The notes below the pieces were generated by a model. That model saw only the letters and a list, made by a program, of their open reading frames with translations. It was not told the DNA's origin and did no database searches. Below are positions 15,229 through 22,675 of a DNA stretch of 45,088 nt, one piece after another. Both the position numbers and the translations under genes were made by a program. Source of the DNA: Ilumatobacteraceae bacterium (GTDB lineage: Bacteria; Actinomycetota; Acidimicrobiia; Acidimicrobiales; Ilumatobacteraceae); contig JALRBT010000005.1 in the NCBI GenBank assembly GCA_023262255.1, positions 1 to 45,088 on the forward strand. Reading direction: 5' to 3'. The stretch's first letter is position 1; every line of letters begins with the position of its first letter.

Positions 15229-16707
15229 ATGAAGGTGCTCGTAACGGGAGCCACGGGTTACGTGGGTGGTCGCCTTGCGCCACTGCTCGTCGAAGAGGGT
15301 TTCGCCGTGCGAGTGCTGGTTCGGTCGGCGGCAAAAGTGGCGAACACTCCATGGTTCGGTCAAGTCTTCGTGCTGGAAGGCGACGCGATGAACCGATCCG
15401 CGCTCGACGCGGCGCTCGCCGGAGTGGATGTGGCGTTCTATTTGTTGCACTCCATCAGCACGGGGGCCAAGTTCGACGATCTCGAGTCGGCGATGGCCCG
15501 CACGTTTGCCGAAGCGGCGGCACGGGCCGGAGTCAGACGCATCGTGTACCTGGGGGGAATCGCCAACGACGAAAAATTGAGCAAACACCTGGAGTCGCGG
15601 CGTTCGGTGGGCAAGGTTCTGGCCAGCACGGGCGTACCGGTCATCGAACTTCGGGCGGGCATCATCATCGGAAGCGGTTCGGCGTCGTTCGAGATGCTCC
15701 GTTACCTCACGGAACATCTCCCCGCGATGGTGACCCCACGCTGGGTCGACAACCCAACCCAGCCGATCGCCATCGTCAACATGCTGCATTTCCTGGTGGC
15801 GGCCGCCCGCGCACCCGAGCACGTGCGGGGTGTGTTCGACGTTGGCGGAGCAGAAACCCTCACGTACCGCAACATGATGGCTCGGTATGCAAAAATCGCA
15901 GGGCTTCGACGGCGAATCATCGTGCGAGTGCCATTGTTGACTCCTCGAGTCTCCAGCATGTGGGTGGGGCTCGTCACCCCGGTTCCTGCGTCGATTGCAC
16001 GACCCCTCATCGACTCGCTCATCAACAAGGTGGTGGTCGACCCGAAGAAGTCGGTGCTCAACGTGTTGCCGCCACCACCCGGTGGACTGCTTACGTTCAA
16101 TCAAGCCGTCAAGCGGGCGATCGAGCGCACCAATGCGCCCACGCGGTGGACCGATGCATCACGACCGTGGGTGGCATGGGATGTCGCCGTCACCGACCCC
16201 GCGTGGACGGGCGGAACGTTGTTCGTCGACGAACGGGAGCAGACCACCTCGGCGACGAAGGAACAGGTGTGGAGCGTGCTGTCGTCGCTCGGTGGGAGTA
16301 CGGGTTGGTACGGATTCGAGTGGCTGTGGCGTCTGCGAGGGCGGATCGACTCGGTGTTCGGGGGCGTTGGTATGCGCCGTGGCCGGCGAGATCAACACGT
16401 GCTGCGGGTCGGCGACCCACTCGATTTCTGGCGGATTGCCGACGTAAAGAATGGAGAAACGCTCTTGTTGCGTGCCGAGATGCGCGTGCCAGGCCAAGCG
16501 TGGCTGGAATTTCGGCTGAGTGACGCTCACGCCGGGAGCGCTGTCGGCACGAACGACCAAGGCGTTCGTACCCATGTGGTGCAACGTGCCATCTTTCGCC
16601 CACGCGGTCTTGCAGGACGTCTGTACTGGTGGGTGCTCATTCCCTTTCACGCCATCATCTTTCCTGGGATGTTGCGCAACGCTCTGGCCCAAGCCGAGAA
16701 GCGATGA
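15229..16707 (+). CDS. NAD(P)-binding epimerase-like protein with C-terminal DUF2867 domain
   Basis: A 492-residue two-domain protein. The first 300 residues are an atypical SDR with the nucleotide-binding GATGYVGGRLAP motif at residues 7-18, a YLLHS segment near residue 70 and the VYLGGIAND strand near residue 107. The remaining part, from about residue 320, matches DUF2867, a START-like fold domain (STGWYGFEWLWRLRGRID, then VPGQAWLEFRL), and ends with a hydrophobic PFHAIIFPGMLRN segment. This architecture is widespread in actinobacteria and of unknown function. It is divergent from the Fur gene and followed 32 bp later by a DDN-type gene. Confidence 0.88.
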   Translation: MKVLVTGATGYVGGRLAPLLVEEGFAVRVLVRSAAKVANTPWFGQVFVLEGDAMNRSALDAALAGVDVAFYLLHSISTGAKFDDLESAMARTFAEAAARAGVRRIVYLGGIANDEKLSKHLESRRSVGKVLASTGVPVIELRAGIIIGSGSASFEMLRYLTEHLPAMVTPRWVDNPTQPIAIVNMLHFLVAAARAPEHVRGVFDVGGAETLTYRNMMARYAKIAGLRRRIIVRVPLLTPRVSSMWVGLVTPVPASIARPLIDSLINKVVVDPKKSVLNVLPPPPGGLLTFNQAVKRAIERTNAPTRWTDASRPWVAWDVAVTDPAWTGGTLFVDEREQTTSATKEQVWSVLSSLGGSTGWYGFEWLWRLRGRIDSVFGGVGMRRGRRDQHVLRVGDPLDFWRIADVKNGETLLLRAEMRVPGQAWLEFRLSDAHAGSAVGTNDQGVRTHVVQRAIFRPRGLAGRLYWWVLIPFHAIIFPGMLRNALAQAEKR

Positions 16708-16739
16708 AACCTCGGGCGCTCACCTGACAGACTGCATGC

Positions 16740-17225
16740 ATGCCACAGCTTGACGGCACGCACGTTCCCAGCACCATGCAATGGGTGCGAGACCAGGTGG
16801 AGACCTACGAGCGCACCGGTGGTCGCGAAGCCGGCACGCTACGCGAGACCGGGATTCCGGTCATCATCGTGTCGATGCGTGGTGCTGCATCGGGCAGCGT
16901 GCGCAAGATTGCGCTGATGCGGGTTGAGCACAACGGTGAGTACGCGCTGGTCGCTTCGTATGGCGGCGCGCCGAAACATCCGGCGTGGTATCACAACCTG
17001 GTCGCACACCCCACCGAGGTCACCATTCAGGACGGGCCCGAGCCGTTCTTCGTCACCGTGCGACTGGTTGAGGGGGCGGAGTACGACACCTGGTGGGAGC
17101 GCGGCGTGTCGGTGTTTCCGCCGTATGCGCAGTACAAAGAGAAGACGTCTCGTCGAATTCCGCTCTTCGTTGCCACGCCAGTAGTCGTCAACCAAGCCGA
17201 CGGTGGCGACGAGATCCGGGGGTGA
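16740..17225 (+). CDS. DDN-type deazaflavin-dependent nitroreductase family protein
   Basis: A 161-residue split-barrel protein of the F420-dependent nitroreductase (DDN) family. Typical segments are KIALMRVEHNGEYALVASYGGAP near residue 58, PAWYHNLVAHPTEVTIQDG near residue 80 and the FPPYAQYKEKTSRRIPLFVA C-terminal stretch. These enzymes use reduced F420 to reduce quinones or nitro compounds near the membrane. The family is known mainly from actinobacteria that make F420, which agrees with the LLM enzyme at 1695-2447. The start at 16740 is preceded by CAGACT, an imperfect -10 hexamer, at 6 nt. Its stop codon lies in the first copy of a 37-bp tandem duplication. Confidence 0.9.
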   Translation: MPQLDGTHVPSTMQWVRDQVETYERTGGREAGTLRETGIPVIIVSMRGAASGSVRKIALMRVEHNGEYALVASYGGAPKHPAWYHNLVAHPTEVTIQDGPEPFFVTVRLVEGAEYDTWWERGVSVFPPYAQYKEKTSRRIPLFVATPVVVNQADGGDEIRG

Positions 17226-17280
17226 CGCCGTGAACCTCGTCGGCAATCGGAACCGGGGGTGACGTCGTGAATCTCATCGG
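17216..17280 (+). repeat. 37-bp tandem duplication of a translation-start region
   Basis: Positions 17216-17243 and 17253-17280 match at 25 of 28 bases. Each copy contains CCGGGGGTGACG, then CGTGAA, CTC and TCGG, i.e. a purine-rich ribosome site and a GTG start. The second copy provides the start of the membrane protein at 17267. The first opens a 10-codon reading frame (17230-17262) in another frame, whose stop is 4 nt before the real GTG. The first copy also holds the stop of the DDN-type gene. Confidence 0.75.
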
Positions 17281-17614
17281 TCGGTGGATCATCCTGACCC
17301 TGGCCGTGTGGCTGTCGGACGTATTGATCGGTGGCGTGAGCATCGCCGATGGTGTGTGGAATCACCTTTGGGTTGCGGCGCTCTTTGGTCTGGCAAATGC
17401 CATCGTCGGAAACATTATCCGTGTCGTGGCTTTCCCCGCGCTCATCCTGACTTTGGGAATCTTCAGCATCGTGGTGAATGCGTGGATGCTCATGTGGGTG
17501 GGCAGTCTGAGTGATGCCTTGGACGTCACGGGTTTCTGGCCTGCATTCGGAGCCGGCGTCATCATCAGCCTGGTGTCGGCGATTCTCGGTCGTCGAATGA
17601 GCAATCGCGACTAG
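17267..17614 (+). CDS. Phage holin family 4-like membrane protein
   Basis: A 115-residue very hydrophobic protein with four predicted helices: WIILTLAVWLSDVLI, HLWVAALFGLANAIVG, FPALILTLGIFSIVVNAWMLMWV and AFGAGVIISLVSAILG. The pattern matches the Pfam group named phage holin family 4, small chromosomal membrane proteins common in actinobacteria. The family name is historical: no phage genes occur nearby. The GTG start has GGGGGTGA just upstream, inside the tandem duplication. Function is unknown; a membrane-remodelling role has been suggested for relatives but nothing here shows it. Confidence 0.85.
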   Translation: MNLIGRWIILTLAVWLSDVLIGGVSIADGVWNHLWVAALFGLANAIVGNIIRVVAFPALILTLGIFSIVVNAWMLMWVGSLSDALDVTGFWPAFGAGVIISLVSAILGRRMSNRD

Positions 17615-17651
17615 CGAACCCTACGTCCGGGGGTCGATACTCGGAGCGCTG

Positions 17652-19097
17652 TCAGCCGCGCGCCTCAGTCATTTGTGATTCGGTGGGTCGCTTGAAGATG
17701 GCCACCATCGCCATGCCGGCCGCGAGATAGATGAAGGCATTCATCAGCCATGCAACGTGGATTTCCACCTTTGAAACGTCGAGCACCGACTCGCCCGAGC
17801 GACGAGCGACCTCGATTCGCGTGAGTGCGGGTGCGGCGATGGCCAGCGACAGCGCCGCGCCAAGCGCGGTGCCCACCTGACGAAACGTGTTGTTGAGTGC
17901 CGAGCCCATGGCAAATTGCGTGGGCTTGAGGAATGCCGTGGCGGAGCTCGAGAGCGTGGAGATACTCAACCCAACCCCCACCCCGGTGATCAGCATCCAC
18001 GGCAAATAACTCGTGAGGTACGCCGGATTGTCGGGGATGGTGGCATTGAGACCGAAGGTACCGAACGCCAGGAGTAGTGCACCCACGAACAACACTCGCG
18101 AGTGGCCGAGTCGATTCGCGTACCGACCTGCGAATGGAGCGACGATTGCCGCACTCGTCGGGCCCGGCATGGTCGCGAGCCCGGACATCGCGACGCTGTA
18201 TCCCCACACTGCCTGCAACCAGAAGGTGTTCAGCAGCCACATACCGATGAACCCCATGCTGAACAACACACCGGCGATGTTCGCTGCCAGAACGAAGCGA
18301 AGTCGGAACAACTTCAGATCGAGGATCGGGAACTCCGCCCGATGACATCGCAACGCAAATGCCACGCAAAGCAGGATGCCGGCGCCGAGTGCCCCCAACG
18401 TGCCGCGATCGAGCCAACCCCACACCTCGCTCTGGGAGATTCCGAGTACCACCAGCGCAACACCAGAGAATCCGAGGGCGGCACTCGGATAGTCGACCTT
18501 TCGCTGTGCATTGGGATCCTTCGACTCGCGCAAAATTCGTCGCCCGAAGAACACCGTGAGAAGTGTGAATGGGATATTGACGAAGAACAGCCAGCGCCAG
18601 CCGAGCGTATCCACGAGTATTCCACCAATCGATGGTCCTAGTGCCGCTGCAAGTCCGCCGGTTGCGCCCCAAATGGCAATTGCTTGGGTTCGTTTCTCCA
18701 CCGGAAACTCCGGCAGCACCAGGGCGAGCGAGGCCGGCGACAATTGTGCTCCACCGAACGCCTGCACGACGCGTGCGATCACGAGAAACCACGTGGTTGG
18801 GGCCAGTCCGCACAAGAGGGATCCGAAGCTGAACCACAGCACGCCCCGGAGAAAACTTCGCTTGCGACCGAACACGTCGGCGAATCGACCCGCAGTGAGG
18901 AGTGCCGCCGCGTACGCAATTGCGTATGCGGAAAATACCCACGTGAGCAAACTTCCGCCGCCGAGATCCTCGTCGATCGTGCGCTTGGCGACCACGACGA
19001 TGGAGAGATCGAGCGATACGAGAAACACCGCAATAGAGGTAAGGGCAAGTACCCGGTATGCCTGCTTCATGGATGTTGCCGGAGTGGGAGACGACAT
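17652..19097 (-). CDS. MFS transporter, DHA2 (EmrB/QacA-like) family
   Basis: A 481-residue drug:proton antiporter-type protein with about 14 hydrophobic segments. Helix 1 has VFLVSLDLSIVVVA, the D1 motif of the DHA2 family. Motif A follows as GRFADVFGRKRSFL near residue 68, and motif C appears as GGLAAALGPSIGGILV near residue 147. Such proteins export hydrophobic drugs, dyes or lipids. The gene is divergent from the PPOX-like gene, and the 43-bp spacer holds a perfect 8-bp inverted repeat that could bind a local repressor; no regulator gene is adjacent. Confidence 0.92.
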   Translation of the reverse strand: MSSPTPATSMKQAYRVLALTSIAVFLVSLDLSIVVVAKRTIDEDLGGGSLLTWVFSAYAIAYAAALLTAGRFADVFGRKRSFLRGVLWFSFGSLLCGLAPTTWFLVIARVVQAFGGAQLSPASLALVLPEFPVEKRTQAIAIWGATGGLAAALGPSIGGILVDTLGWRWLFFVNIPFTLLTVFFGRRILRESKDPNAQRKVDYPSAALGFSGVALVVLGISQSEVWGWLDRGTLGALGAGILLCVAFALRCHRAEFPILDLKLFRLRFVLAANIAGVLFSMGFIGMWLLNTFWLQAVWGYSVAMSGLATMPGPTSAAIVAPFAGRYANRLGHSRVLFVGALLLAFGTFGLNATIPDNPAYLTSYLPWMLITGVGVGLSISTLSSSATAFLKPTQFAMGSALNNTFRQVGTALGAALSLAIAAPALTRIEVARRSGESVLDVSKVEIHVAWLMNAFIYLAAGMAMVAIFKRPTESQMTEARG

Positions 19098-19103
19098 TGC
19101 GAC

Positions 19104-19125
19104 GTCGCCGACGCTAATCGGCGAC
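19104..19125. promoter_or_regulatory. Perfect inverted repeat in the MFS/PPOX divergent spacer, candidate operator
   Basis: GTCGCCGA (19104-19111) and TCGGCGAC (19118-19125) are exact complements around the 6-nt centre CGCTAA. The repeat lies between the start codons of the exporter (19097) and the PPOX-like protein (19141). TAGCGT on the minus strand overlaps its centre, and TAGCCT on the plus strand follows immediately. A protein bound here would cover both candidate promoters. Confidence 0.55.
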
Positions 19126-19140
19126 TAGCCTCGCCACGTT

Positions 19141-19755
19141 ATGGGAGAAATCGCTCGGCACCCAGAACGAGGAAGTTCCGACCGTGGGGTGGTGCGGGCG
19201 ATTCTGGCCGAGGGGCTCGTCGCGCACGTTGGAATCATCGACGCCCAGGGACTTCCCGTGGTGATTCCCATGGCGTATGCGCTGGATGGAGACGGCCTTC
19301 TCATCCATGGCTCGGTTGCCAGTCGGCTTATGCGAACCCCCGGTCCGATCTGTGTAACGGTCACCTTGCTCGACGGATTGGTCGTTGCGCGATCGCTGTT
19401 CAATTCATCGATGAACTATCGCAGTGTCGTGGTCGTCGGTGTGCCCGAAGTGCTGCGCGACGAGGAACGGGAGCGTGCGCTGCTGGTGTTGAGCAACTTC
19501 CTTCTACCAGGACGCGTGGGCAATGCCCGACCACCGAGTCGACCGGAAGTTCGACAAACCGCGGTGTGGCGACTCTCACTCGACGGCGCAACCGCGAAGA
19601 TTCGAACCGGTCCTCCGAAGGAGGACCCGGCAGATGACTACGACCTGCCGCATTGGGGTGGTGTCGTGCCGATTCACACCCTTTTCGGTTCACCAGAACC
19701 CGATGGTGCGGGTGTTGCCATGCCGGCGCCCGATCATCTCCAGCGTCGTCGTTGA
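19141..19755 (+). CDS. Pyridoxamine 5'-phosphate oxidase-like flavin-binding protein
   Basis: A 204-residue split-barrel protein of the PPOX-like flavin-nucleotide-binding group. The core strands are LVAHVGIIDAQGLPVVIPMAYA, near residue 26, and LLIHGSVASRLMR near residue 53, followed by VTVTLLDGLVVARSLFNSSMNYRSVVV, the segment expected to contact the flavin phosphate. The C-terminal part (KEDPADDYDLPHWGGVVPI) matches the longer actinobacterial members. Its substrate is unknown; it is unlikely to be the biosynthetic PdxH. A TAGCCT hexamer precedes the ATG by 9 nt, and the gene shares a spacer with the divergent exporter. Confidence 0.86.
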   Translation: MGEIARHPERGSSDRGVVRAILAEGLVAHVGIIDAQGLPVVIPMAYALDGDGLLIHGSVASRLMRTPGPICVTVTLLDGLVVARSLFNSSMNYRSVVVVGVPEVLRDEERERALLVLSNFLLPGRVGNARPPSRPEVRQTAVWRLSLDGATAKIRTGPPKEDPADDYDLPHWGGVVPIHTLFGSPEPDGAGVAMPAPDHLQRRR

Positions 19756-19829
19756 GCGCCCCAACCTTTGGAAGGGAAGCATTTTGCACTTCAGGCTATT
19801 CAACTGGAATACCCCATATCCTAGATTTT

Positions 19830-20414
19830 GTGATTGAACGACTTGAGTCGAGATATCTAAATGAAGATGAATTGCGCGACCTCGGGATTCGTAACGTCGG
19901 GAAAAATGTGCGGGTATCGGAGGACGCGACGATTGTGGGTCTCGCCAGTATTGATCTTGGAAGCAACATTCGTATTGACAGCAACGTAGTGATACTTAGC
20001 AGGCGCGGATGGCTAAAGGTAGGCGACAATGTGCATCTTGAGCCCGCGAGTTCTATCGTCGCGCATCATGGAGTGTCAATTGGCGACTACTGTACGCTCT
20101 CACACGGGGTGAGGCTCTTTACCGCCTCGGCGGACTACTCAGGTGAGTCCTTTCACAATGTGTTTCCAGACGGGAGATATCAGAACCCAAGAGTTGGTGC
20201 CATCAATCTTGAGAATCATGTGATTATTGGTGGAAACAGTGTCGTCATGCCCGGTGTCAACGTCGGTGAAGGTGCAGCAGTTGGTGCACTTTCATTCGTG
20301 CGTAGCTCGTTGGATCCATGGGGAATTTACGGCGGAAATCCAATTAAGCGATTGGGCAATCGCAGCACCAAGATTCGCGAGATTGCAGTTCAGATTGAAG
20401 CCGGACGACTGTAG
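19830..20414 (+). CDS. Left-handed beta-helix (hexapeptide) acyltransferase
   Basis: A 194-residue acyltransferase of the hexapeptide-repeat family, likely an O- or N-acetyltransferase acting on a sugar with acetyl-CoA. Hexapeptide turns run from IRNVGKNVRVSEDATIVG through VGDNVHLEPASSIVAHHGVSIGDYC to VIIGGNSVVMPGVNVGEGAAVGA; AHHGVSIGD holds the probable catalytic histidine. The end PWGIYGGNPIKRLG is typical. No ATG is available, so GTG 19830 is assumed; the open frame extends to 19653, into the PPOX gene. It is AT-richer than its neighbours and faces a DegT aminotransferase. Such pairs modify nucleotide sugars. Confidence 0.85.
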   Translation: MIERLESRYLNEDELRDLGIRNVGKNVRVSEDATIVGLASIDLGSNIRIDSNVVILSRRGWLKVGDNVHLEPASSIVAHHGVSIGDYCTLSHGVRLFTASADYSGESFHNVFPDGRYQNPRVGAINLENHVIIGGNSVVMPGVNVGEGAAVGALSFVRSSLDPWGIYGGNPIKRLGNRSTKIREIAVQIEAGRL

Positions 20415-20431
20415 GTAGAACCTCAAAAGTT

Positions 20432-21592
20432 CTAATTGATTTCCGCCAGAAGATCGGTTGCGAAATCGTCAAGTTGGGACTCGGAGATTCCGGGATGGGT
20501 GTACAGTTCAAGGACACGTCCACGGCAATATTTGTAGCTCACAGGCAGATTTAAATTCTCATAACGAATCCCACGCATGGAGCCAACGTAGCTGGGGTGC
20601 TCCCATGGGAGTCCACGTGCGGGCTTGGCTACTGGATTGAAGTGTGGGTGCAGATTCAAGGGGGAAAAAACTCTTCGAATCGGGTAGCCGCGTGCTTCTA
20701 GTCGACTGACGAGTTCGGCTGACGAGGCGTCTGAGATGTCTACCTCAATCGCTACCGCATAGTAAACACCAGTCTCGTTCGGGCGCGGATGGCGAATTCG
20801 GATCCTCGGATGCGACTCAAAAATCTTCGAGAGATATTGCGCAGCCTGGGCCCTCTCCTTGTTGTGACGGCCCAATTTCTGAAGCCCGATCTGCCCCAGG
20901 ACACCTGCAAACTCCGTCATACGGTAGTTGTAACTGAGCTCATCATCCCCGAAGGAGCGCAGACGCCAGAGTTTCTTTGCTACTTCTTCATCGTCGGTGC
21001 AGATGACACCCCCATCACCTGTACTAATCGCCTTACGTTGTTGAAGACTAAATACCCCCATAGTGCCGAAGGTTCCCAACATCTTGTGTTGAACAGAAGC
21101 CCCTGGTGCATGCGAGGCATCTTCAATAACCGGAATATTGTGAGATTCAGCCACTTCACAGATTTCCTGAATTCTTGCGGGATACCCGAGAATGTGCACG
21201 GGAATAATTGCCTTCGTGAGTGGTGTAATTGCCTGTTCCAACTTCTCAGGGTCAAGCCCAAGACTCTCGGGCTCAATATCAACAAAGACTGGTACTGCGT
21301 TCTGCATGAGAACACATGAAGAAGAGGAAATCCACGAGCAAGGTGTGACGATAACTTCATCGCCTTCACCTACGTTGATCGCCGCCAACGCAAGGTGAAG
21401 TCCCTGAGTTGCATTCCCAACTCCGATCGCATGTTTGGCCCCCAGAAAAGCCGCGAAGTCAGCCTCAAATTTCCTCACTTGTTCCGCAGCAAAAATTTGC
21501 TGCGACCGGACCACCGCAGCCACAGCCTCAGCCTCTTCATCGCCAAATTGGGGCCATCTCGGCCAGTCGGAACGCGACGTTGGATGCGGCAT
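20432..21592 (-). CDS. DegT/DnrJ/EryC1/StrS family sugar aminotransferase
   Basis: A 386-residue PLP-dependent aminotransferase that transfers an amino group to a nucleotide-bound keto sugar. The N-terminal FAAFLGAKHAIGVGNATQGLHLAL, the PLP-ring segment VIEDASHAPGA (D158) and the Schiff-base lysine K187 in QQRKAISTGDGG are all in place. K187 is intact, so this is an active aminotransferase and not a dehydratase variant. Most of the gene is AT-richer than its surroundings, like the facing acyltransferase, from which it is separated by 17 bp. Synthesis of an N-acylated amino sugar for a surface glycan is plausible. The sugar dehydratase and glycosyltransferase are not in the window. Confidence 0.93.
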   Translation of the reverse strand: MPHPTSRSDWPRWPQFGDEEAEAVAAVVRSQQIFAAEQVRKFEADFAAFLGAKHAIGVGNATQGLHLALAAINVGEGDEVIVTPCSWISSSSCVLMQNAVPVFVDIEPESLGLDPEKLEQAITPLTKAIIPVHILGYPARIQEICEVAESHNIPVIEDASHAPGASVQHKMLGTFGTMGVFSLQQRKAISTGDGGVICTDDEEVAKKLWRLRSFGDDELSYNYRMTEFAGVLGQIGLQKLGRHNKERAQAAQYLSKIFESHPRIRIRHPRPNETGVYYAVAIEVDISDASSAELVSRLEARGYPIRRVFSPLNLHPHFNPVAKPARGLPWEHPSYVGSMRGIRYENLNLPVSYKYCRGRVLELYTHPGISESQLDDFATDLLAEIN

Positions 21593-21601
21593 TGAATGCG
21601 G

Positions 21602-21970
21602 TTAGTTGGAGAGGGCTTCGATGTAGTCGACGATCTCCGAGATCTGCTCGTCGGTCAGATTGTTGTAGGGCATGACCACCGAGTAGCCGACACGTTTCTG
21701 CTCGTCGGGGTACTTGATTGACTCGATGAGGTATTCGCGATCCACCACCCCGGATGCACCACCCTTGAATGCCACCGTCGTGCCGATGATGCCTTGCCAC
21801 GTTGGTCCGGTGCCACCGCCGAAGTCCGAACCGTGGCACGAGGCGCAACCCGACTGCTGTGCAATCTTGAGACCCCGTTCGGCCGACGGTGACAAATCGA
21901 CTGCCAGTGGTTGGGCCGAGGAGCAGCCGACGAGAATCAGGGCGATTGCCGAGAGCAACACCTTGCGCAT
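21602..21970 (-). CDS. Class I cytochrome c lipoprotein
   Basis: A 122-residue exported monohaem cytochrome c. The signal peptide ends in the lipobox LVGC with C16 as lipidation site, so the protein should be anchored outside the membrane. The haem site is CASCH at residues 42-46 and the sixth ligand is probably M100 in VVMPYNNL. The fold and the MPYNNLTDEQISEIVDYIEAL tail resemble the cytochrome c domain of cytochrome oxidase subunit II. It may donate electrons to an oxidase. The downstream DegT gene starts 9 nt after its stop but differs in composition, so the pairing is probably accidental. Confidence 0.92.
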   Translation of the reverse strand: MRKVLLSAIALILVGCSSAQPLAVDLSPSAERGLKIAQQSGCASCHGSDFGGGTGPTWQGIIGTTVAFKGGASGVVDREYLIESIKYPDEQKRVGYSVVMPYNNLTDEQISEIVDYIEALSN

Positions 21971-21977
21971 GACATCA

Positions 21978-21983
21978 AGGCTA
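21978..21983 (-). promoter_or_regulatory. Leaderless -10 element of the cytochrome c gene
   Basis: TAGCCT on the minus strand ends 7 nt before ATG 21970. No Shine-Dalgarno precedes the ATG, which fits a leaderless transcript. Confidence 0.5.
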
Positions 21984-22077
21984 CTTACAACCGGAAGTCA
22001 CCCGACGTGGGCCGCGTACGTCACCCGGCACATGTGGGCGTAGTACCAGTCGTCATATCCCCGGCAAACCGAAATTA

Positions 22078-22103
22078 TGAGGACATCCGTCGGTTGGTCC
22101 TCA
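22078..22103. promoter_or_regulatory. Inverted repeat upstream of the universal stress protein gene
   Basis: TGAGGAC (22078-22084) and GTCCTCA (22097-22103) are exact complements with a 12-nt centre, 60 bp before the USP start. It may be an operator. In mycobacteria several usp genes are under the hypoxia regulator DosR, whose site also has GGAC/GTCC half-sites, but the spacing here differs. The rest of the 192-bp cytochrome/USP spacer holds no gene. Confidence 0.4.
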
Positions 22104-22162
22104 CAGCGTGAAGTTCCTACCGTGACTGTCGCTGTATCTGCGTCACCATGTTCGGAGGATTC

Positions 22163-22588
22163 GTGAGTTCGATCAAGCACATCACGGTGGGCACCGATGG
22201 TTCGGACAATTCTCTTGCCGCCCTTCGTTGGGCGGTCCACGAGGCGGAGATCCATCGTGCGAGCGTCGACGTGGTCTACTCCTGGAACTTTCCACCCGTG
22301 GTCGACCCACTCGGTGTATCGATGTTGCCGACGATCGACGCCATGACGGCCTCGGCCACCCGACTGCTGCAACGCGTGATGGAGAAGGTCGAGACGAAGG
22401 ACATCGCGGTCACGTCACGCGTCGTGCAGGGCGCCCCAGCCACTGCATTGCTTCAAGCGGCAAAGGACACCGATCTTCTGGTGATTGGACGACGCGGCCA
22501 TGGCGGATTCATGGGACTGCTGCTCGGGTCGGTGGCTCAGCACATTGCACACCACGCACCGTGTCCGGCGGCGCTCGTTCCCGCGTGA
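22163..22588 (+). CDS. Universal stress protein (UspA family)
   Basis: A 141-residue single-domain universal stress protein. It starts MSSIKHITVGTDGSDNSLAALRWA and carries the ATP-binding motif G-x2-G-x9-G-S as GRRGHGGFMGLLLGSVAQHI near residue 112, so it is of the ATP-binding type. These proteins help survival under starvation, hypoxia or redox stress. GTG 22163 was chosen because GGAGG ends 5 nt before it; an in-frame ATG at 22148 lies upstream of that ribosome site. A perfect inverted repeat lies about 60 bp upstream. Confidence 0.92.
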   Translation: MSSIKHITVGTDGSDNSLAALRWAVHEAEIHRASVDVVYSWNFPPVVDPLGVSMLPTIDAMTASATRLLQRVMEKVETKDIAVTSRVVQGAPATALLQAAKDTDLLVIGRRGHGGFMGLLLGSVAQHIAHHAPCPAALVPA

Positions 22589-22663
22589 AACACGATGGAC
22601 GCGCCGTGGTGAAGTGGTTCCGTTCCGAAGCGGCCCCGTTCCTACGCATAACCCCGACCTCAC

Positions 22664-22669
22664 TAGGGT
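22664..22669 (+). promoter_or_regulatory. Leaderless -10 element of the 410-aa gene
   Basis: TAGGGT lies exactly 6 nt before ATG 22676. No ribosome-binding site is visible between them, which fits a leaderless mRNA and supports this start codon. Confidence 0.5.
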
Positions 22670-22675
22670 CGCAAC

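Noticed and set aside
15172-16104. Long upstream extension of the Fur reading frame (459 residues in total)
   Set aside because: The extension is antisense to the epimerase-like gene and has no protein features; the Fur N-terminus and a promoter hexamer place the start at 15171.
17267-17614. Possible prophage, suggested by the holin family name
   Set aside because: The family is mostly chromosomal and no lysin, capsid, integrase or attachment site is nearby.
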